Source of the DNA: Ruminococcus sp. zg-924
Lineage (GTDB): Bacteria; Bacillota; Clostridia; Oscillospirales; Acutalibacteraceae
NCBI RefSeq assembly: GCF_024433635.1
Contig: NZ_WNJZ01000013.1
Coordinates: 1-64,000, forward strand
DNA: 64,000 nucleotides
Reading direction: 5' to 3'
Shown: one piece after another, positions 59,276 through 64,000 of the stretch
How positions within the stretch are numbered: position 1 is the stretch's first letter
How the letters are laid out: each line of letters starts with the position of its first letter
The notes under the pieces: generated by a model
Database searches by the model: none
What the model was told of the DNA's origin: nothing
Seen by the model: only the letters and a program-made list of their open reading frames with translations
Position numbers and translations under genes: made by a program

Positions 59276-60168
59276 AGCTGTCCACTCCTTTCATCATAAT
59301 TTAACCATTCCTCGTTCCAGTCCTTGAAGTGCGGAGTGAGGATTTTGTATTGTATTCCCATTTCTTTCAGTTTTTCTGAAATTCTGCGATTTGCCTTGTG
59401 TCCGGCTTTATCGTTATCCATGCAAAGATAAACCATCTTGAGATTTGGATTATCTTTTAGGCATTGAAAAAGCACCCTGTCCGAAACTGAGCAGGATGCC
59501 GCATAGGTGTGATTGTACCAATTTTTCTTGTGCATGGATATAAACGAAAGCATATCTACGGGAGCCTCAAACAGAAAAATCTTGTCTGATTTCCCATTCC
59601 AGTGAAAGCTGTATTCGGGGATGCTTCCGGACACATTTCCCTTGAAGGAGCTACCTGACAGCGTTCCGCGCTTGTGGAAGTGTCGAGGCTTTCCTTTAGG
59701 ATCGTATCCTACAAACACCGCATTGTGGTATTCTTTATCCTCATAAATCATCTTATTGTGAATGAAAGCATTGAGAACATCTCGGTCAATACAACGATTC
59801 AAAAGCAAGTAGGCATAAGTTCTTCTCATGTCCGAGTTTGGCTTGGGAGGTTTCAACTCCTTCGGCTTCTTATCAGCAGAAAAAGAATGAATGATTTGAC
59901 CGCCGTTCTGATTGAGAAGGAAAGCAACCGCATCGGGATAGTCTTTGTTGTAATACCTTCTGATAAAGTCAATCGCATCACCGCCCTGCTGCTCGTACTG
60001 ATTAAACCACACATTTCCTCTGACAGTCACCTTTTCGGATCCATCTCGCCACTCATATTCCGATCCTGACCGCTTGAGCTTCTCTCCCTGATTTCTGAGG
60101 AATTGCACGAGGTCTGTGTTTCTCGCTCGTTCTTTTTGCTCTTTTGTGAAATAATTAAAACTTGACAT
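59248..60168 (-). CDS. DUF3991/toprim-domain protein (mobile-element primase-like)
   Basis: A 306-aa protein. An N-terminal zinc-poor CHC2-like/DUF3991 region (VQFLRNQGEKLKRSGSEYEWRDG, QQGGDAIDF) and a toprim domain with KIFLFEAPVDMLSF (catalytic Glu) and VYLCMDNDKAGH (DxD). Such proteins prime or process the transferred strand. It starts 160 bp after the relaxase gene in the same direction. Confidence 0.85.
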   Translation of the reverse strand: MSSFNYFTKEQKERARNTDLVQFLRNQGEKLKRSGSEYEWRDGSEKVTVRGNVWFNQYEQQGGDAIDFIRRYYNKDYPDAVAFLLNQNGGQIIHSFSADKKPKELKPPKPNSDMRRTYAYLLLNRCIDRDVLNAFIHNKMIYEDKEYHNAVFVGYDPKGKPRHFHKRGTLSGSSFKGNVSGSIPEYSFHWNGKSDKIFLFEAPVDMLSFISMHKKNWYNHTYAASCSVSDRVLFQCLKDNPNLKMVYLCMDNDKAGHKANRRISEKLKEMGIQYKILTPHFKDWNEEWLNYDERSGQLCYHQVSAH

Positions 60169-60326
60169 TACTTCTCCTATACATCAATCTTTTAGTCATA
60201 AGTTTGTCTTTCTATCTTTCTGTTGTAGTTATCTTACTTTGGGTTGTTATACCACTCCTATCATCATGACAGGACGGTCCTATCACCGAGTAGGTATAAC
60301 TGCCCCTTGTTAGTAAGCTATATTTT

Positions 60327-63233
60327 TTAATGAAGTCCGAGACCGAACTTCTTATCGTCAATTTTCTGACGAGTTTTTCTCTCGGTTTTGATTCTTCCGC
60401 GCCGTCTGTTCTGCTCAATCTGATTTTGTATGATTCTGCTAAGATGGTGCAGGAGCGATAAAGAACACATCGCTGCGGACGGACTTCGTCCTTTGCTGTG
60501 GCTGTTCAAGAGTTGCAAAGCATAGGGATTGCCATTCTTGGCAGATTCAATCAAATATTCATAGGCAAGTTCCATATTCTTTTCAACGCCGTTGCCGTAC
60601 AAATACAGCTTTCCGAGCTGATATTGGGCATAAGCATTTCCCTTTTCCGCTGCCGCTTTCAAATAGAATACCGCCTTGTCTGTATCCTGAATCTCGTTTA
60701 GATAAATCTTACCAAGCTGATAGGCTGCATACTCGTTGTCGACTTCAGAAGCTCTCTCAAAGTGATAAACGGCTCTATTAATATCTTGAGGTATTACATC
60801 TCCTTGATAGTAAAGCTTGCCGAGCAAGTATTCAGCATACTCGAAATTATCCGCTGAAAGTTCTTCAAGAAACTGTACCGCTATATCCGGGTATTGGGGA
60901 ATATTCTCGCCGGACAGATATTCCTTTGCTAAAAAGTATTTGGCATACTGATTGCCGCTGTTCATTGCTCTGACCAACAAGTCAAAACCTTGTGAGACAT
61001 TCTTCGGCAGATTTTCTCCTTTGAACAGTTCTTTGCCGAGAAAGTACATTGCTCTAACATTCTCGTTATCTACCGCTGTCCACAGATATTTCAAAGCTAA
61101 ATCTGTATCAACGCCAATTATTTCATCTTGCAGATAGAGTTTCCCCAAGAGAAATTGAGCATAACTGTTGCCTGCGTGAGCTGCCTTTTCAAGATAATCA
61201 ACAGCTTTGATAGGATTGTAGCCGTTGTAATCCTCACGCAGATATAGCTTGCCGAGACCGAACGCAGCATTGGTGTTCTTGAGCTTGTCTGCCATTTCAA
61301 AATACATTTTGGCTTTATCTAAGTCCACTTCCGTGCCGACTCCATTGAGATTCATTTGTCCGAGGCGGTAATAGAGCTTATCGTCAGCCATATTGTTTTC
61401 TATGGCAAGGAAACCGTTGTACGCCTTTCTGTACCACTCTTGAGCGGATGGCACATTCTTGGCAGTCCCGATTTCCTCGGTCAGCATTTGAGCAAGCTGA
61501 TATTGCGCGTAGGCATTTCCTTTTTTCGCAGCGAAGGTATATAACTCAAACGCTTTTTGATAGTCTTGCTCGACTCCGTTACCATAGTAGTAGAGCGATG
61601 CCAAAGAATAAGCGGCGTACTGATTTCCTAAGTCAACTGATTTTTGAAACCATGAAGCCGCTTCAGTATAGTCCTGTTCCGTGCCGTAGCCCTGCTGATA
61701 CATTTTACCGATTCGGTATTGCAGATACGCTGGCTTTTTCTCGCTTGGCAGTTTATCAAGAAATGCTTGGAGAGCTTTTGCAAAGTATTCCTCTGCCTTG
61801 TTCTCGTCCTTTTGTATGCCGAGACCATCCAAGTACATTTTGGCGAGGTCGTGCATAGCAAATCCGTTGCCTTTGTCCGCTTCAAACGAGAGTAACTCCA
61901 TTGCTTTTTGAAAATCCGGCTTAACCTTCTTATTGCCATACAGATATTTTCGGGCGAGCTTGTATTCGTTAGTCCACCAACTCTTTTTGGCAAATGCTCT
62001 CTTGTCAAGTTCGTCAAAATCTAAAGATTCTGTATCAACAGCAGGCTCTTCTGCAACCATTTCTGATTCAACAACTGATTGCTCAACTCCTATATCAATC
62101 TTCTCATCGTAGAAATCTCCTTGTTTTATTCGAAGCGCCTCCTTGATTACATGGTTTTTTATTGTTTTAAATTCTTTGTTATCCACCAAAGGGATTCTAT
62201 CGGGAAGTGTGTCAGTATATGTTCGCAGCACTTCTTCCCTCTGCTCATACCAAAGATTATACAACGCAGCGATTTTCTCGTTTTTAGAAAGTTCAATGAC
62301 GATATTATCTACCATGTCCTTGACATCAGCCTTGAGGTAACCATACTGTTTTTTACCGCTAAGCTTAGAAAGTTTGTTGGAAAGCTGACGGAGTAATTCT
62401 TCTACTTTTGGATTGTCATAATCTCCGTTGTTAATTTGATTAACTATATCCTCTACAATCGTCTTGCTATCAGATCTAAGCTTGTTTCTGCTCTTCGTCT
62501 GTTTCTGATAGATAGATACCAAGTCCTGCGCAAAGATTTGCCTCGCAAAAACAGAACGCAGATTTTCAACTCCCTGTTCCGAAAGATATCCTTCATTGGG
62601 ATTTGCAGAATATGCAATAAGGTGGATGTGAGGATGATAGGATTCATTATGAAACGCCGCATACCAACGCAGATTCTCAATATCGATTTTGAGATTACTT
62701 GCCAACGCTCCCGTCTGAGTACGAAGCATATCTCTCCACCTTGCTCCTCTGTTGAAATCCAAGCGTTCTGCATCTTCTCGCCTTAGAGAAATGACTGCAG
62801 TCCAGATGTTTCCCTTGTGCTTATCCAATTCCTCTTGCACTTTAGTTAGCTTAACAGGCACACCGTTGTTTGTAAACAATCCGTGTCTGCCAAACTTTTC
62901 AGCACGAGGACGTGTCGCAATATATTTCGCATAGGTTTCTCTGCCTGCGATTTCATAACTGTTATCCTCTATCGTGCGAGTAATAAATTCAGAAGCGGAT
63001 CCAACCGTTTTCTTTGCCATATAGTCCTGATATTCAAGGCTGTCAGCAGAGTCGGGAAAGTCCACGAGTAACTTTTCAGTTAACTCCTGTTGTCTTGCCG
63101 TAGACGGAGCAAATCTTTGCGAGTTATCTATCTTTTCTACTCCCTCACGGGTAGCAATGTACTTTGCATAACCGCCTGCGCTTTGCTTTCTGTCCGGCTT
63201 TAGATATTTGAATTTTGTAACAAGTTTAGCCAC
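60327..63233 (-). CDS. MobP-type relaxase with C-terminal Sel1 repeats
   Basis: A 968-aa protein. The N-terminal relaxase domain has a duplicated YAKYIATR motif (about 23 and 102) and the metal-binding H200-P-H-I-H204, preceded by WYAAFHNES. The pattern fits the MobP3 group. From about 420 to 910 there are around 14 Sel1 repeats (YAQYQLAQMLTEE, AAYQLGKIYLNEI). A basic C-terminus follows (RRRGRIKTERKTRQK). It nicks oriT and pilots the strand. The Sel1 part is an unusual attachment also found in the cargo. Confidence 0.9.
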   Translation of the reverse strand: MAKLVTKFKYLKPDRKQSAGGYAKYIATREGVEKIDNSQRFAPSTARQQELTEKLLVDFPDSADSLEYQDYMAKKTVGSASEFITRTIEDNSYEIAGRETYAKYIATRPRAEKFGRHGLFTNNGVPVKLTKVQEELDKHKGNIWTAVISLRREDAERLDFNRGARWRDMLRTQTGALASNLKIDIENLRWYAAFHNESYHPHIHLIAYSANPNEGYLSEQGVENLRSVFARQIFAQDLVSIYQKQTKSRNKLRSDSKTIVEDIVNQINNGDYDNPKVEELLRQLSNKLSKLSGKKQYGYLKADVKDMVDNIVIELSKNEKIAALYNLWYEQREEVLRTYTDTLPDRIPLVDNKEFKTIKNHVIKEALRIKQGDFYDEKIDIGVEQSVVESEMVAEEPAVDTESLDFDELDKRAFAKKSWWTNEYKLARKYLYGNKKVKPDFQKAMELLSFEADKGNGFAMHDLAKMYLDGLGIQKDENKAEEYFAKALQAFLDKLPSEKKPAYLQYRIGKMYQQGYGTEQDYTEAASWFQKSVDLGNQYAAYSLASLYYYGNGVEQDYQKAFELYTFAAKKGNAYAQYQLAQMLTEEIGTAKNVPSAQEWYRKAYNGFLAIENNMADDKLYYRLGQMNLNGVGTEVDLDKAKMYFEMADKLKNTNAAFGLGKLYLREDYNGYNPIKAVDYLEKAAHAGNSYAQFLLGKLYLQDEIIGVDTDLALKYLWTAVDNENVRAMYFLGKELFKGENLPKNVSQGFDLLVRAMNSGNQYAKYFLAKEYLSGENIPQYPDIAVQFLEELSADNFEYAEYLLGKLYYQGDVIPQDINRAVYHFERASEVDNEYAAYQLGKIYLNEIQDTDKAVFYLKAAAEKGNAYAQYQLGKLYLYGNGVEKNMELAYEYLIESAKNGNPYALQLLNSHSKGRSPSAAMCSLSLLHHLSRIIQNQIEQNRRRGRIKTERKTRQKIDDKKFGLGLH

Positions 63234-63236
63234 AGA

Positions 63237-63647
63237 TTACAAACCCTTCTGCCAGTTATCTGCTTCATCAAATGTAAATATCCCATTTGTCTTTTTTACT
63301 TCCTTGATACATTCACCTCGTAAGGTCTTGAGGACTTCCTTATCAACGCCGCTCTTGAAAGCGACAACATTCATTGTGATAGCGAGTTCTACCGCCAACT
63401 TAAAAATCAATTTACTGATTCTGTTATCACTTTCTCGGAACAGCGCTTCCATAGTAGACATCAGAACTGTTGAAAGATATTGGCTGTTATCATTGTTCCT
63501 TAGAAATCCACAGTAGAACTTGATAGCCTTTTGGATGAATTCACTTTTACTTTCGCAATTATCCTTTTCATAATTCTCATCCACCAAATCAATAGTAGAC
63601 TTATTAGTATACAAAGCAAAGCGTATTTTCTTATCTGCTTTATCCAT
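63237..63647 (-). CDS. small relaxosome accessory protein
   Basis: About 136 aa. The start MDKADKKIRFALYTNKSTIDLVDENY and KSEFIQKAIKFYCGF resemble an RHH-type DNA-binding start; helices follow. The ATG at 63647 follows GAGGTG. It lies 3 bp upstream of the relaxase, the place of MobC-like proteins. Confidence 0.7.
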   Translation of the reverse strand: MDKADKKIRFALYTNKSTIDLVDENYEKDNCESKSEFIQKAIKFYCGFLRNNDNSQYLSTVLMSTMEALFRESDNRISKLIFKLAVELAITMNVVAFKSGVDKEVLKTLRGECIKEVKKTNGIFTFDEADNWQKGL

Positions 63648-64000
63648 ATTTTTCACCTCAATTTCTCTTGTCGAACAGATTTGAGTACAAAATAATGGCT
63701 TGAACATCGGCAAATCGAGTATTTCAGTCGCACAGATTGACACAAAAGTTGGTTTTAGACACACACTTTTTCTAAATCCTGAAACTCCGAAAAATGGCTT
63801 TGCAGTCGGCATTGCCGACTGCTGTCATCTGCGTGTGGTCGCTTCAGCGACACACACGCTTTCTCCTGCTTTCTTTTCGACCCGTGATATTCGCACCACT
63901 TTGCCGATGATTTTGCCTTTCGTTTTATTCTGTAAATTAGCCCTGCGTTTCGTTACCTTCGTTCAAACGATTACTTTCCCGTCTGCGTTTAGAAAAGCCG
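63648..64000. other. non-coding, hairpin-rich region: oriT candidate
   Basis: A near-perfect palindrome GCAGTCGGCA-T-TGCCGACTGC (63802-63822) and a 12-bp hairpin with one bulged base, CGTGTGGTCGCT / AGCGACACACACG (63832-63858), lie 150-210 bp upstream of the mob genes. Position and shape fit an origin of transfer. The nic site cannot be named from the sequence. Nothing else in this stretch. Confidence 0.5.

Overview
The window looks like low-GC Firmicutes (Clostridia) DNA. AGGAGG-type ribosome binding sites, TTGACA/TATAAT promoters, small DUF4250 and DUF4203 chromosomal genes and a MobP-type relaxase suggest a Ruminococcus-like gut bacterium. The species is an inference. Positions 1 to about 3665 are ordinary chromosome: a lipoprotein, a DUF4203 membrane protein, DUF4250, an MmcQ/YjbR-type protein, and the 3' part of a tRNA-Asn gene with its terminator. 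The tRNA sequence breaks off at about 3666, next to a large serine recombinase gene. From there to the right edge the DNA reads as one integrated mobile element whose other end lies outside the window.

Element layout: (a) 3.7-7.5 kb, serine recombinase, two tiny accessory genes, an orphan MazF-type toxin, a 340-bp non-coding stretch full of hairpins, and a sigma-70-like protein. (b) 7.9-17.2 kb, a cargo strip of single enzymes: VWA protein, macrodomain, HD hydrolase, LRR protein, tandem HTH protein, DEDDh exonuclease, small NTP kinase, membrane metalloprotease, PHP phosphoesterase, secreted protein and a RelE/HigB-like toxin. (c) 17.3-26.6 kb, a membrane-anchored caspase/CHAT-like protease, a Cys-rich peptide, a JAMM metalloprotease, two unknown proteins and a 1470-aa kinase-STAND-TPR protein. 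(d) 27-56 kb, a one-directional cluster of about 25 genes behind a consensus promoter with a palindromic operator. (e) 56.4-64 kb, an RHH regulator, small genes, VirD4-type coupling protein, toprim protein, MobP-type relaxase with Sel1 repeats, a small relaxosome-like protein and a hairpin-rich oriT candidate.

Region (d) is the main discovery. It carries the TerY-P triad known from comparative genomics of Ter systems: VWA protein, PP2C/PPM phosphatase and Ser/Thr kinase, plus a separate TerY-C-type zinc protein. Around the triad are ten readable proteins (nine intact, one truncated) that share an all-helical domain of about 95 residues at or near the N-terminus. In the intact proteins this domain is followed by MORN, RCC1, Sel1 or S1 repeats, or a truncated pyruvate-phosphate-dikinase nucleotide-binding domain. 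Three enzyme types occur as an intact copy plus a catalytically degraded copy: kinase, VWA and VirD4-like ATPase. Six decayed fragments (S1, MORN, Sel1, shared-domain and VWA) lie between the live genes, so the array is turning over. An HNH nuclease with a SUKH immunity protein sits inside the cluster, and a transglutaminase-fold protein heads it.

My working model, which is inference, is a phosphorylation-controlled conflict or stress system. The kinase, phosphatase and VWA core would act through the shared helical domain, an adaptor like effector-associated domains, on a changeable set of repeat-protein scaffolds, with two VirD4/HerA-like ATPases as the motor. The neighbouring kinase-STAND-TPR protein, JAMM protease and caspase-like protease may be a second system or an extension of the first. 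No database search was possible; family names rest on motifs I can see and on recognised sequence patterns.
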